This document shows, piece by piece, positions 36,202-44,968 of a stretch of 64,000 nucleotides of DNA. Origin of the DNA: Sporolactobacillus spathodeae (lineage in GTDB: Bacteria > Bacillota > Bacilli > Bacillales > Sporolactobacillaceae); the NCBI RefSeq assembly GCF_016908935.1, contig NZ_JAFBEV010000009.1, positions 1 through 64,000 on the forward strand, written 5' to 3'. Every line of letters starts with the position of its first letter. The first letter of the stretch is position 1. The notes beneath the pieces are model-generated. The model made no database searches and was not told the origin of the DNA. It was given only the letters and a program-made list of their open reading frames with translations. The position numbers were made by a program, and so were the translations under genes.

Positions 36202-36958
36202 AATGATCAGCCTCCTCCCCAAGTTGTATCAGAATGTCGGAGAAATTGCTGTCCTGCCTGCAAATAATCGCTTTTTTCTTCATGAGTTCCAAAATAGCAA
36301 GGAACGTCACGACAAGATGGATCCTATCGTAATGCTCAGCCAATTGGCAAAAACTGATCGGATTGGCGGACGCGCGCAACGCTTGCACCAGAACGGTCAT
36401 CTGCTTCGTGATCGGCAGAACCTGCTTGTCAATTTTCGTACTGAGCGGCTGCTGGAGTTTTCTTCGAGCAATCATTCGTTCAAGTGCGCGCATCATGTCA
36501 TAGACCGTCGCTCGATTCTCAGTTGGCAGATAAGATAAATTCTGAGTTTCATAGTCGGTCAAATCATCGGCGGGTTTTGCAAGTAACAGCAGGCGGCGTG
36601 ACTCATCCACGCGCAGCGAATCAGCAACTTCCTTAAATTGTTTATAATCAATGAGCTGACGCATGAGCGCCTGGCGAGTGTCCTCAGGATCTTCATAAGG
36701 TTCATCCGACAAATCGTCAAGAATTTCCGGTTTCGGCAGCAGCATTCGGCTTTTCATAGCAATCAATGTTGCAGCCATTACCAAGTACTCGCTCGCCACA
36801 TTTAATTCTAATCGCTGCATTTGATGAATAAAGTCAAGGTATTGATCCGTAATCTCCGAAACTGGAATATCGTAAATATCGATTTCAAATTGCTTGATCA
36901 AGTGCAAAAGCAAATCAAGAGGACCCTCAAAAGCATCTATTTTAACGTTATATTCCAA
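36170..36958 (-). CDS. scpA: Segregation and condensation protein A
   Basis: The kleisin subunit of bacterial SMC condensin. The N-terminal signature FEGPLDLLLHLIKQFEIDIY is intact, and the C-terminal winged helix ends the 262-residue protein. It is coupled with scpB. The order ribT-scpA-scpB agrees with B. subtilis. Confidence 0.96.
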   Translation of the reverse strand: MEYNVKIDAFEGPLDLLLHLIKQFEIDIYDIPVSEITDQYLDFIHQMQRLELNVASEYLVMAATLIAMKSRMLLPKPEILDDLSDEPYEDPEDTRQALMRQLIDYKQFKEVADSLRVDESRRLLLLAKPADDLTDYETQNLSYLPTENRATVYDMMRALERMIARRKLQQPLSTKIDKQVLPITKQMTVLVQALRASANPISFCQLAEHYDRIHLVVTFLAILELMKKKAIICRQDSNFSDILIQLGEEADHFDTDEETFDY

Positions 36959-37065
36959 ATCTTTTCTCCCCTGATTTCAGAAACTTTGTGCACTCATTCT
37001 ATCATAGAACGCATGTTCCGAATAGGTCTGCGTTCAAAGATGTCTTTCTTTGAGCGCCATTTAAA

Positions 37066-37180
37066 TATGAGCTTAGCCGTTCCAAATGCGGTTCGGCTGC
37101 TCACTTGCCGCGGGCGCGCCGCGAGCCTCCTTAGACTGGCAATGGATCTGCGGGGACTCGCTGGCCCGCCCATTATTAAC
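37066..37180 (+). repeat. Dispersed intergenic repeat copy (diverged)
   Basis: The core blocks CTGCTCACTTGCCGCGGGCG, GCGAGCCTCCTTAGAC and ATCTGCGGGGACTCGC are recognisable. The leading hairpin is degraded. It is followed by a second copy at 37259. Confidence 0.7.
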
Positions 37181-37258
37181 GTAAAAAAATCGGCGATGCC
37201 GAGCCCCGACCTCTATCAAATGCTTCAGCATAACCGTATTTTTTGTGCTTATCTATAA

Positions 37259-37445
37259 GGTAAACTTGGCTACGCCAAGTCTTTTTTTAACAATTGCGCT
37301 TCGGCTGCTCGCTTGCAGCGGGCGCCGCGCGTCTCCTCAGACAAGCTAGAATCTGCGAAGTCTCACTTAGCTCGCTTTTCCCGCAAGAGCGAAAGCGTAC
37401 CTTTGCTGCATTTTTGTACGAAAAACTTAATGCTTTCTTATCTTT
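37259..37445 (+). repeat. Dispersed intergenic repeat copy
   Basis: The leading hairpin AACTTGGCTACGCCAAGT is followed by CTTTTTTT. A full-length core and the GCATTTTTGTACGAAAAAC tail follow. The hairpin lies between ribT and scpA. It resembles the copies at 46262 and 32990 more than the array at 1896. Confidence 0.85.
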
Positions 37446-37461
37446 CAAAAAAAAAACAGGC

Positions 37462-37839
37462 TCATTTGCCTGTTTCTTCTTTTTCCCTATCCCGAAAACA
37501 ATTCTCAAAATAATCTTTTATTTTCTCACTTGGCGCGATGCTCACTGAATTACCCAAAAGATCATGGAGCGAAAGAATCATTTTCTTACCGATTCCTTCT
37601 TCGCGGTATGAAGGATTGACACTGATATGGCTAATCGTCGCATGTTGCGTGTCGCTTAAATGAATGCCGATAACTCCGATAACATCTTCGCCGTTCTTCC
37701 ATAAGAACAACTGCCAGTCATTGTCTTCTTCATATCTCCTGATCGTTTGAAAAACAGTCTTGATTTCTTTCTCAGATGGAATGAACGACAACAAACCCAT
37801 AGCTATCTTTTCATAGCTTTTTTTATAACGAATCAGCAT
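37462..37839 (-). CDS. ribT: RibT-like GNAT acetyltransferase
   Basis: The 125-residue protein begins MLIRYKKSYEKIAMGLLSF, nearly identical to B. subtilis RibT, the last gene of the riboflavin operon. The acetyl-CoA-binding segment NPSYREEGIGKKM is present. The acceptor substrate is not known. Here it stands alone: no ribDEAH genes precede it, and a lone copy suggests a role outside riboflavin synthesis. Confidence 0.9.
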   Translation of the reverse strand: MLIRYKKSYEKIAMGLLSFIPSEKEIKTVFQTIRRYEEDNDWQLFLWKNGEDVIGVIGIHLSDTQHATISHISVNPSYREEGIGKKMILSLHDLLGNSVSIAPSEKIKDYFENCFRDREKEETGK

Positions 37840-38077
37840 TTTCTACCCCTCATTGCAGGAGATACCGTCAATAAATAATTACTGTTCAAAAAAGCATCGC
37901 ACAGCCGATTGCTCTTAGAGAATTCAGCATCAGATAAGAAGCATGCCGCTTTATTCGACGCTGGCCTCGTGTCTCTCAGTGCTTTGCCAGGCTCTATCTT
38001 CCGAGCTCTGTCCCGCGATATCTCCAAAATATATACCGATAATTATATTATAACCAAATCGAATCATTTGTGCATCC

Positions 38078-39403
38078 TCAGTTATCATTATGTGTTTTTA
38101 CCTGAAGCGGCACGTCTAGACGGATGATATCAGCATATGTTTCCCTGCGTACAACGAGCGAGGCATCGCCGTCCTCGACGAAAACGACTGCGGGCGCCGG
38201 CAATCGATTATAATGACTGGCCATCGAATAGCCATATGCCCCTGTCGAAAGAACAGCCAGAATATCGCCGCTTGTGCAGCCCGCTGGCAAATGTGCCTGT
38301 TTAATCAGAATATCACCGGTTTCACAACACTTTCCAGCAATCGCGAGTATTTTATCCGCCGGCAAATTCGCACGGCTGGCACAAATTGCTTGGTAGTCCG
38401 CTTGATAAAGCGACGGTCTGATGTTATCAGCCATTCCTCCATCAACAGATAAATAGGTGCGTGTCCCTGGAATTTCTTTAGTCGCACCAGCCGTGTACAG
38501 CGTTGTGCCTGCTTCTCCAACAAGAGAACGACCAGGCTCAACCCAAATAGCCGGCAGCGGCAAGGCACGGTTGTCACATTCTTCGCGCACTGTGGCAACG
38601 ATCGTGTCAATATAGTCCGCAATTGGCAGTGGATGATCCAACTCTGTATAATGAATACCGAATCCGCCGCCCACATTCAGAATACGCGGAGAAAAGCCAA
38701 GCTGTGCCGACCATCTATCCAAATATTTATAAATGGTCCGGATCGCTTCAGCAAATCCTTCGGTTTCAAATATCTGTGAACCAATATGGCAATGAAGTCC
38801 CTTTAAAATCAGATAACTCGATTCAAGTGCGAGACGGATGGCCTGCTCCGCCATCCCATTATCAAGATTGAAGCCAAATTTCGTATCATCGTGACCGGTC
38901 ATAATAAATTCATGTGTATGTGCTTCGACGCCCGGTGTCACACGAAGCAGAATATCCATCGATTGACGTCGCTCAGCACAAAGCTGATTCAATCGATCGA
39001 GTTCGTAGAAATTATCGACGACGATAGCGCCAACCGCCGCATCAAGTGCGAGACGCAATTCACTGTCCGATTTATTATTTCCGTGAAAATGAATCCGCGA
39101 TGCGGGCATCCCAGCATGCAGCGCGGTATAAAGTTCGCCTCCGGAAACAACATCAAGTGCCAAGCCTGCTTCATCAATCAGTTGAACCATGGCAAGAGTG
39201 GAGAAGGCTTTGCTCGCATAAGCAATTTGCCAGTCAATTTCTTTGTGCCGAGAAAATGCAGCTTTAAATTCCTCAATTTTTTCTTTAATTAGCGCTGTGT
39301 CATAGATATAGAGTGGCGTGCCGAATTCATTGGCCAGATCAACGGTGTCGCAACCGCCAATCATCAAATGGCCTTCATTATTCACTATCTGCGTGCCGAA
39401 CAA
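38078..39403 (-). CDS. lysA: Diaminopimelate decarboxylase
   Basis: This PLP enzyme makes L-lysine from meso-diaminopimelate. The PLP-lysine is in AYASKAF near residue 60, and HIGSQI and GGGFGIHY are family motifs. The start is set at TTG 39403, seven bases after GGGGAG (TTG 39409 is the other candidate), giving about 441 residues. The frame is open far upstream into the riboswitch, but that part is not protein-like. Expression is probably controlled by the lysine riboswitch just upstream. Confidence 0.95.
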   Translation of the reverse strand: MFGTQIVNNEGHLMIGGCDTVDLANEFGTPLYIYDTALIKEKIEEFKAAFSRHKEIDWQIAYASKAFSTLAMVQLIDEAGLALDVVSGGELYTALHAGMPASRIHFHGNNKSDSELRLALDAAVGAIVVDNFYELDRLNQLCAERRQSMDILLRVTPGVEAHTHEFIMTGHDDTKFGFNLDNGMAEQAIRLALESSYLILKGLHCHIGSQIFETEGFAEAIRTIYKYLDRWSAQLGFSPRILNVGGGFGIHYTELDHPLPIADYIDTIVATVREECDNRALPLPAIWVEPGRSLVGEAGTTLYTAGATKEIPGTRTYLSVDGGMADNIRPSLYQADYQAICASRANLPADKILAIAGKCCETGDILIKQAHLPAGCTSGDILAVLSTGAYGYSMASHYNRLPAPAVVFVEDGDASLVVRRETYADIIRLDVPLQVKTHNDN

Positions 39404-39489
39404 AAACAATCTCCCCTTCCATTCACCTTGGCATCTATGCGACCCTTTCCAGAACGTCCTGGACGCCATTTTAACGAACACGGATAAGC

Positions 39490-39680
39490 AAAAGGCCTGC
39501 GTCAGGAGACACAGGCCTAGAAACGTACACCATGCGCCCGAAAAGTGCTCCACTGCGTACCAATAGTATTCGCATGCAGTGACAGTCTGCGAGCTGTTCG
39601 CCCGCAACCCAGCTACTGTCTTTGGAAAGACAGCGACTTCGGCAAGTTGACCTTTCAGAAATGATCCTCGTCTTCCGGAC
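39490..39680 (-). promoter_or_regulatory. Lysine riboswitch (L box) with terminator upstream of lysA
   Basis: On the minus strand the outer helix P1 pairs GTCCGGAAG (39672-39680) with CTTTTCGGGC (39536-39545). The conserved words GACGAGG, GCCGAAG, AGCTGGGTTGC and GACTGTCACTG of the L box lie between. An expression-platform hairpin (AGGCCTGTG with CGCAGGCCT, 39493-39518) followed by TTTTGC comes next. High lysine should favour this terminator and switch lysA off. Confidence 0.88.
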
Positions 39681-39781
39681 TCCCATTTCTTAATAATTCG
39701 CCTTGCTCCTCTTATCTGCTCAAAGGATGTCTGTTAAATTTAGTTCAGTTTAACACGATTAGTAGCCATTGACAAGATTCA

Positions 39782-41260
39782 TTATGTTTTCGGTTGTCGA
39801 TATTTGTCGAGCGGGCGGACAATACTCGGTCGCAGTACCGATGTCGGTAGGGCGCGTCGAATCAAAATATTATATAGTCCCGTCGGGTTAAACGGAATAA
39901 ATGGCCATAAATAGGGCGTATTTAAATTGGTCACATGAGACAGGTAGATGATCACAAATGTAACAGCAATCATAAAACCTGGAACGTGGAAGAGCCCCGC
40001 CGCCAAGATCAGAAAAAGCCGAGTCAATTTATTAGCGAGTTGCAGTTCATAACTCGGCGTGGCAAAACCACCGATTGCCGATACAGATGTGTACAGAATC
40101 ACCTCAGGGATAAAGACACCAACCTGAATCGCGATCTGGCCAATTAAAACAGCAGCAATCAAGCCGAGTGCCGTGGATAGTGAGGTCGGCGTATGGATCG
40201 CCGCAAGACGTAGTGTTTCGATACCCGCCTCGGCAATCAATACCTGAATCAGTAGCGGCAGGTGATAATTATGGTTATTGGGCCCAATAAAACCAAGTCC
40301 GGTCGGAAGCAAATGCTGCTGAACAAGCAGTAGCCAGAGAGGGACGAGAAAAACTGATGCAAAAACGGCGAGAAAACGTGTCCAACGCAGCATCCCGCCG
40401 GAGGCTGTCACTTGTCGATACTCCTCAACATGTTGGAGATGGTGGAAAAGGGTGGTCGGCAGAATCATAATGCTCGGGGATGTATCGGTGATCAGAATCA
40501 CATGTCCTTCAAGCAGATGCGACGCCGCAACGTCCGGTCGTCCCGTGAAACGGACAAGTGGATAAGGATTCCATCCCTGCTGTAAAATAAATTCTTCCAA
40601 AGCATTATCTGCCATTGGGATACCGTCAACCTTAATCGAACCAAGCTCTTTGCGCAGGGTTTTCAATAAACCTGGATTTGCCACATCTTTTAAATAGCAG
40701 AGACAAACATCCGTCTTCGACCGTTCACCGATTTGAATCAATTCACAGCGCAGTCTCGGATCACGAAGGCGTCGTCGAATCAGACCTGAACTTTCAATTA
40801 TATTTTCCGTAAACCCATCTTTCGCGCCGCGAACCACTTTTTCAACATCAGGTTCTTGAGGTGCACGACCCGGATAATGACGCAAATCGATAATCAACGC
40901 TTTGTCTTCGCCATCGATGAGCAGGGCAACCCGACCAGTGAGCATTTTATCGACAATTATGTTCAGCGTCTGTCCTTCCTCTACCTGATAATGGACCAAA
41001 TGCTGTTTTATGTGCTCGAAGGTGTGGTTGTCCTGTGTCATCTCATGAACGAGACGCAACAATTCGGTTATGAGCAACGTTACAATCATTCCATCAGTCA
41101 AGCTATTGGTATAATAAATTCTGCACTGACGATCAAGGATCAGCAAATCCCGCGTACCTAGATCGAAATTATGCGGGCCGATATCAAGCAGCGTCTGTAA
41201 CTGATCCTCATTTTCTTTCAATTTTTTGCTTATTGGCGTATCTTCTGCGAGCATCGGCAT
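39782..41260 (-). CDS. spoVAF: Stage V sporulation protein AF (GerA-family)
   Basis: The 492-residue protein has a soluble N-terminal GerA-type domain, then several membrane helices from about residue 290 (FLAVFASVFLVPLWLLL). SpoVAF is a spore inner-membrane protein linked to germination and dipicolinate release. It is preceded by AGGAGGGAGG. It is the last gene of the spoVA operon and is followed by lysA, as in B. subtilis. Confidence 0.92.
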   Translation of the reverse strand: MPMLAEDTPISKKLKENEDQLQTLLDIGPHNFDLGTRDLLILDRQCRIYYTNSLTDGMIVTLLITELLRLVHEMTQDNHTFEHIKQHLVHYQVEEGQTLNIIVDKMLTGRVALLIDGEDKALIIDLRHYPGRAPQEPDVEKVVRGAKDGFTENIIESSGLIRRRLRDPRLRCELIQIGERSKTDVCLCYLKDVANPGLLKTLRKELGSIKVDGIPMADNALEEFILQQGWNPYPLVRFTGRPDVAASHLLEGHVILITDTSPSIMILPTTLFHHLQHVEEYRQVTASGGMLRWTRFLAVFASVFLVPLWLLLVQQHLLPTGLGFIGPNNHNYHLPLLIQVLIAEAGIETLRLAAIHTPTSLSTALGLIAAVLIGQIAIQVGVFIPEVILYTSVSAIGGFATPSYELQLANKLTRLFLILAAGLFHVPGFMIAVTFVIIYLSHVTNLNTPYLWPFIPFNPTGLYNILIRRALPTSVLRPSIVRPLDKYRQPKT

Positions 41261-41280
41261 TGTGCCTCCCTCCTATCCAT

Positions 41281-41631
41281 TTATCCTTTAGGTTTGAAGA
41301 TCAACGCCGTCAGAAATCCAAAAAGTATCGCGGATGTAATACCGGCAGAAGTCAGTTTAAAAATTCCAATGGCAATCCCCAGATAACCGTGTTCGTGTCC
41401 TTCAGACATCGCACCATGAAGCAAAGCATGGCCGAAACTTGTAATTGGAATGGTAGCGCCCGCACCAGCAAGCTGTATCAATTGATCATAGATTCCAAAA
41501 GAGTCAAGTACTGCGCCGAGAACGACAAACGAAGCAACAACGTGCGCGGGTGTTAATTTGAAAACGTCAATTAAGATTTGTCCGAGCACACAAATGGCGC
41601 CGCCAACTAAAAAAGCATTGACAAAGATCAT
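41281..41631 (-). CDS. spoVAEB: Stage V sporulation protein AEb
   Basis: The 116-residue membrane protein has four hydrophobic segments and the block [20 protein letters not shown] shared with SpoVAC. It is part of the dipicolinic acid channel of the inner spore membrane. It overlaps spoVAD by four bases. spoVAEa, usually next, is missing. Confidence 0.92.
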   Translation of the reverse strand: MIFVNAFLVGGAICVLGQILIDVFKLTPAHVVASFVVLGAVLDSFGIYDQLIQLAGAGATIPITSFGHALLHGAMSEGHEHGYLGIAIGIFKLTSAGITSAILFGFLTALIFKPKG

Positions 41632-42647
41632 CTGTTGGCCCCCTTTACGGATTCAAAGACGACCCCATGAGCGATGCACGGAATGGTATCTTTCTCTTTC
41701 GTTGTTGATTTATTTAAGAGCGCTCCCGTGGCAACGACAATCACTCGCTTTAATGAGCCTTCGGTAAGCCGGCGATACAAATAACCGAACGTGACCACTG
41801 CAGAACAGGCACAGCCACTACCTCCCGCATTCACCGGCTGTTCTGGGCTGTACACCATTAGACCGCAGTCCTGATGCTGCTTGGTAATATCCAATCCTTT
41901 CTCAAGCAGTAGTTCTTTCAGGATCGGTGAACCAACACGCGATAGATCGCCGGTCACAATCAAATCATAATCATCTGGGCTACGTCCCGTATCCTGAAAA
42001 TGGCGCCAAATGGTATCCGCGGCAGCTGGTGCCATGGCGGCGCCCATATTATTCGGATCCGAGATCCCCCAATCAATGACACGGCCAAGTGTTGCCTCGG
42101 TTACACGTACGTTTCCCGACTCGCGACTGACGAGTGCCGCACCCGCACCGGTAACCGTGAATGTCTGGGTCAAGTTAAGTGGCCCGCCATATTCGGTCGG
42201 ATAGCGGAATTGCCGTTCGGCGGTTGCATTATGGCTGCTTACCGCACACAACACACGATCAGCGTAATCGCTGTCCACAAGCTGCGCCGCTTGTGCGATC
42301 GTCTCCATTGAAGTTGAGCAGGCGCCGAACATGCCTAAATAGGGAATCCTGTTTTCTCGTGCGATAAAATTCGATGTCACCGTCTGATCCATTAAATCGC
42401 CGGCCAGAAATAAATCAATGTCACTTTCTTTTCGTCCTGCTTTTGCGAGACAATAGGCAACCGCCCGGCGCATCAGTGTTCGTTCAGCATCACTCCAATT
42501 TTTTTCCCCACAAGAAAGCGTGTTATACGCTTTATCGAATGTGCCGCCAAGCGGTCCCCGAGCCTCTAATGGTCCGACGGCTGTCCCTGTCGCAGAAAGA
42601 TAAATAGGGTGATCAAAACGCCATGTTTGCTGCTTCACTCTGCTCAC
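41628..42647 (-). CDS. spoVAD: Stage V sporulation protein AD
   Basis: SpoVAD has a thiolase-like fold and binds dipicolinic acid on its way into the forespore. The blocks SGTAVGP-like ([16 protein letters not shown]) and [18 protein letters not shown] are present. The start is GTG 42647, six bases after GGAGG, giving 339 residues (338 in B. subtilis). The frame is open to 42728, but that part overlaps spoVAC. Confidence 0.95.
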   Translation of the reverse strand: MSRVKQQTWRFDHPIYLSATGTAVGPLEARGPLGGTFDKAYNTLSCGEKNWSDAERTLMRRAVAYCLAKAGRKESDIDLFLAGDLMDQTVTSNFIARENRIPYLGMFGACSTSMETIAQAAQLVDSDYADRVLCAVSSHNATAERQFRYPTEYGGPLNLTQTFTVTGAGAALVSRESGNVRVTEATLGRVIDWGISDPNNMGAAMAPAAADTIWRHFQDTGRSPDDYDLIVTGDLSRVGSPILKELLLEKGLDITKQHQDCGLMVYSPEQPVNAGGSGCACSAVVTFGYLYRRLTEGSLKRVIVVATGALLNKSTTKEKDTIPCIAHGVVFESVKGANR

Positions 42648-42660
42648 GTTTATCCTCCTC

Positions 42661-43110
42661 TCAGAATGCTTGCGCAAGAAATAGCCGTATGATTCCGAGA
42701 ACGGCTGCTGAGACAACGCCAAATACAATAACCGAACCAGCGAGAGAGAATAGATTGGTCGCTACGCCAAGGACAATCCCCTCGCTTTTATGTTCTAATG
42801 CAGCACTCGTGATCGAGTTAGCGAAACCCGTCACAGGTACAATCGAACCAGCGCCGGAAAATCGGGCGATTTTGTCATAGAGGCCACATCCCGTCATCAA
42901 TGAAGCGATCAAGATTAACGTCGCTGACGTCGGATTCCCAGCTGATGCTTTGGTAAAGTGAAAGAAATGGATATAGAAAACTTGCAGAAATTGACCAATG
43001 ACGCAAATCAGCCCCCCGGACACGAAGGCTTTCAAACAATTGCGTACATAAGGCACTTTTGGCAGATATGGTTTAATATTATCACTGTAATTTTTCGGGT
43101 CATTCAGCAT
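42661..43110 (-). CDS. spoVAC: Stage V sporulation protein AC
   Basis: The 149-residue multispanning protein has the block RFSGAGSIVPVTGFANS. In B. subtilis SpoVAC acts as a mechanosensitive channel for dipicolinate release. It is the first gene of the operon here; spoVAA and spoVAB, which come first in B. subtilis, are absent between sigF and spoVAC. Confidence 0.94.
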   Translation of the reverse strand: MLNDPKNYSDNIKPYLPKVPYVRNCLKAFVSGGLICVIGQFLQVFYIHFFHFTKASAGNPTSATLILIASLMTGCGLYDKIARFSGAGSIVPVTGFANSITSAALEHKSEGIVLGVATNLFSLAGSVIVFGVVSAAVLGIIRLFLAQAF

Positions 43111-43172
43111 CGCACTATCTCCTCTGTGAGTGTTCTGAACTGTAGTATCTGTCTAATCCGCCAAATTATGCC

Positions 43173-43201
43173 TACTTTGTTTGAATCCTAACCTGCCATA
43201 C
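43173..43201 (-). promoter_or_regulatory. Candidate sigma-G promoter of the spoVA operon
   Basis: On the minus strand -35 GTATG (43197-43201), a 17-base spacer and -10 CAAAGTA (43173-43179) fit the sigma-G pattern with one deviation. It is 62 bp before spoVAC. spoVA is a sigma-G operon in B. subtilis. Confidence 0.5.
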
Positions 43202-43216
43202 ATAAAGCTGCAAACA

Positions 43217-43255
43217 GGAAAAGAGCCAGACAGCCTATTCGGCCATCTGGCTCTT
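43217..43255 (-). terminator. Hairpin at the end of sigF
   Basis: AAGAGCCAGA (43246-43255 read on the minus strand) pairs perfectly with TCTGGCTCTT (43221-43230), followed by TTCC. The upstream arm lies in the last sigF codons. It separates the spoIIA and spoVA units. Confidence 0.6.
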
Positions 43256-43999
43256 GATTTCTTCAAGTATTTTCTTCTCTAGCCGCGACACCTGTACTTG
43301 GGAAATACCGAGCCGGACCGCCACCTCCATCTGCGTCTGATCTTTGAAATAACGCAGATAGACGATTAATTTCTCTCGATCACTCAGCCGTTCCACCGCT
43401 TCGCGGACAACCATTTTATCAAACCACTTGCTACTTTCACCATCGGATATTTGATCAAGAATCGTAATCGGATCACCATCATTTTCGAAAACGGTCTCGT
43501 TAATTGATGATGGCGCCCGAATCGCTTCTTGAGACAAAACAATTTCTTCGGCCGTTATTTCCAAAGCATCAGCCAGTTCGCCAACTGTCGGATTCCTGCC
43601 TAATTTCTTCGATAATTCATCCTTTTTCTTGCGAACACGGATACCCGTTTCTTTTAATGACCGGCTGACTTTAACCGCGCCGTCATCACGAATGAAGCGC
43701 TGAATTTCACCGATTATCATCGGTACCGCATAAGTTGAAAATTTGACGTTGTAAGTCAAATCAAATTTATCGACGGATTTCAAAAGCCCGATACAGCCAA
43801 TTTGAAAGAGATCATCAGGTTCATAACCACGGTTGATAAACCGCTGCACAACGGACCAGACAAGCCTCATATTTTTCGAAACCAGCCGATCCCGCGCTTC
43901 ATGATCGCCAGACTGACTGCGTTTAATCAGTTGCTTAACCTCTTCATCATCAAGCAAAGGTTCCTTGGCGCCAATTTTCCGTTCCAGATCCATTCGCAT
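43235..43999 (-). CDS. sigF: RNA polymerase sigma-F factor
   Basis: The first forespore-specific sigma factor. Region 2 has GYEPDDLFQIGCIGLLK and region 4 the HTH RLGISQVQVSRLEKKILEEI. The 254 residues match SpoIIAC. It is held inactive by SpoIIAB until septation. The genes spoIIAA-AB-sigF form one operon. Confidence 0.96.
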   Translation of the reverse strand: MRMDLERKIGAKEPLLDDEEVKQLIKRSQSGDHEARDRLVSKNMRLVWSVVQRFINRGYEPDDLFQIGCIGLLKSVDKFDLTYNVKFSTYAVPMIIGEIQRFIRDDGAVKVSRSLKETGIRVRKKKDELSKKLGRNPTVGELADALEITAEEIVLSQEAIRAPSSINETVFENDGDPITILDQISDGESSKWFDKMVVREAVERLSDREKLIVYLRYFKDQTQMEVAVRLGISQVQVSRLEKKILEEIKSQMAE

Positions 44000-44005
44000 G
44001 TCTCC

Positions 44006-44446
44006 CTACTTGCAAACTGCGCGGTTATAGGTGATTTCTTTCGTCATAAAGACTGTTGTTCCCTTGCCGACCTCCGTTTCAACCGTCACATGATCCATGA
44101 AATTTTCCATAATTGTAAAACCCATGCCAGAACGCTCCAACTCGGGCTTGGTTGTATAAAGCGGCTGCTTGGCCCGTTCCAAATCCTGGATACCAATACC
44201 GTCGTCATGAATAGACAGATTTAATACACCGCCGTCTAGCGCTGCACGAATCTGCACCATACCTTTTCCGTTGTTTTCATAGCCGTGAATAATCGCATTT
44301 GTTACCGCTTCGGAAACAACGGTTTTGATTTCGGTCAGTTCCTCCAGCGTCGGATCAATCTGTGCGACAAATGCCGCAACAGTCACTCGAGCAAACGACT
44401 CATTCTCGCTGATCGCCAGAAAATCGAGCGTCATTTCATTTTTCAA
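44006..44446 (-). CDS. spoIIAB: Anti-sigma-F factor SpoIIAB
   Basis: A GHKL-fold protein kinase that binds sigma-F and phosphorylates SpoIIAA. The N box [14 protein letters not shown] and the [12 protein letters not shown] box are intact. The start is TTG 44446, which encodes the MKNEM opening conserved in B. subtilis and lies just behind GGGGGTGG at the end of spoIIAA. The length is 146 residues. Confidence 0.96.
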   Translation of the reverse strand: MKNEMTLDFLAISENESFARVTVAAFVAQIDPTLEELTEIKTVVSEAVTNAIIHGYENNGKGMVQIRAALDGGVLNLSIHDDGIGIQDLERAKQPLYTTKPELERSGMGFTIMENFMDHVTVETEVGKGTTVFMTKEITYNRAVCK

Positions 44447-44797
44447 TCAAGCCACCCCCAGCGTATGAAGTGCGTATTGTTCATCTGTCTCAAGCCGAAT
44501 GATTTTAAACATGCCGCTAAGTTCAAATAAGCGGCGTACAGCAGGCGAGATCGAGCATACGACCATTTCGCCGCCGAGACTGGCGATTTTTTTATAGCGT
44601 CCGAGAATGACCCCGAGACCTGAACTGTCCATAAATGAGAGATTGCCGAGATTCAAGAGAATGTGCTGAACGATCTCTTCCTCCATAACTGCATTGACCC
44701 GTTCACGAAGAAGATTGGCCGTATGGTGATCTAATTCGCCTTCCAGCCGAATACAGAGCACGCCGTTTCTGACTTGCAAATCCATTTCGAGACTCAT
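44447..44797 (-). CDS. spoIIAA: Anti-anti-sigma factor SpoIIAA
   Basis: A STAS-domain protein of 116 residues with the phosphorylation site Ser58 in DSSGLGV. Unphosphorylated SpoIIAA frees sigma-F from SpoIIAB. The start is ATG 44797 behind GGAGGGGAG; a frame open to 44848 includes that ribosome-binding site and is rejected. Confidence 0.95.
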   Translation of the reverse strand: MSLEMDLQVRNGVLCIRLEGELDHHTANLLRERVNAVMEEEIVQHILLNLGNLSFMDSSGLGVILGRYKKIASLGGEMVVCSISPAVRRLFELSGMFKIIRLETDEQYALHTLGVA

Positions 44798-44871
44798 TTC
44801 ATTCTCCCCTCCCAAATAATTGCCTTTATGCTTTATCAAACCACTCACTTAGCGATCGAACTAATAGAAGC

Positions 44872-44928
44872 ATTCCCTTCGCAATCGATAAATTCCTTCT
44901 TGCTGACAGAACTAGTGCTGTTTCGTCA
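44872..44928 (-). promoter_or_regulatory. Sigma-H promoter and Spo0A box of the spoIIA operon
   Basis: On the minus strand AAGGAATTT (44890-44898), 11 bases, AGGGAAT (44872-44878) match the sigma-H consensus closely. TGACGAA (44922-44928) upstream matches the Spo0A box TGNCGAA. Both inputs control spoIIA in B. subtilis. Confidence 0.75.
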
Positions 44929-44968
44929 AAACTAGTGAAAAGACGCGAAAGTCTGCCTAGGGAATGGA

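Noticed and set aside
37840-38077. Small gene between ribT and lysA
   Set aside because: A short plus-strand frame exists but has no ribosome-binding site, no family and overlaps the end of lysA.
39404-39607. N-terminal extension of LysA
   Set aside because: The frame stays open through the lysine riboswitch and its terminator, and the encoded residues are not conserved in the family.
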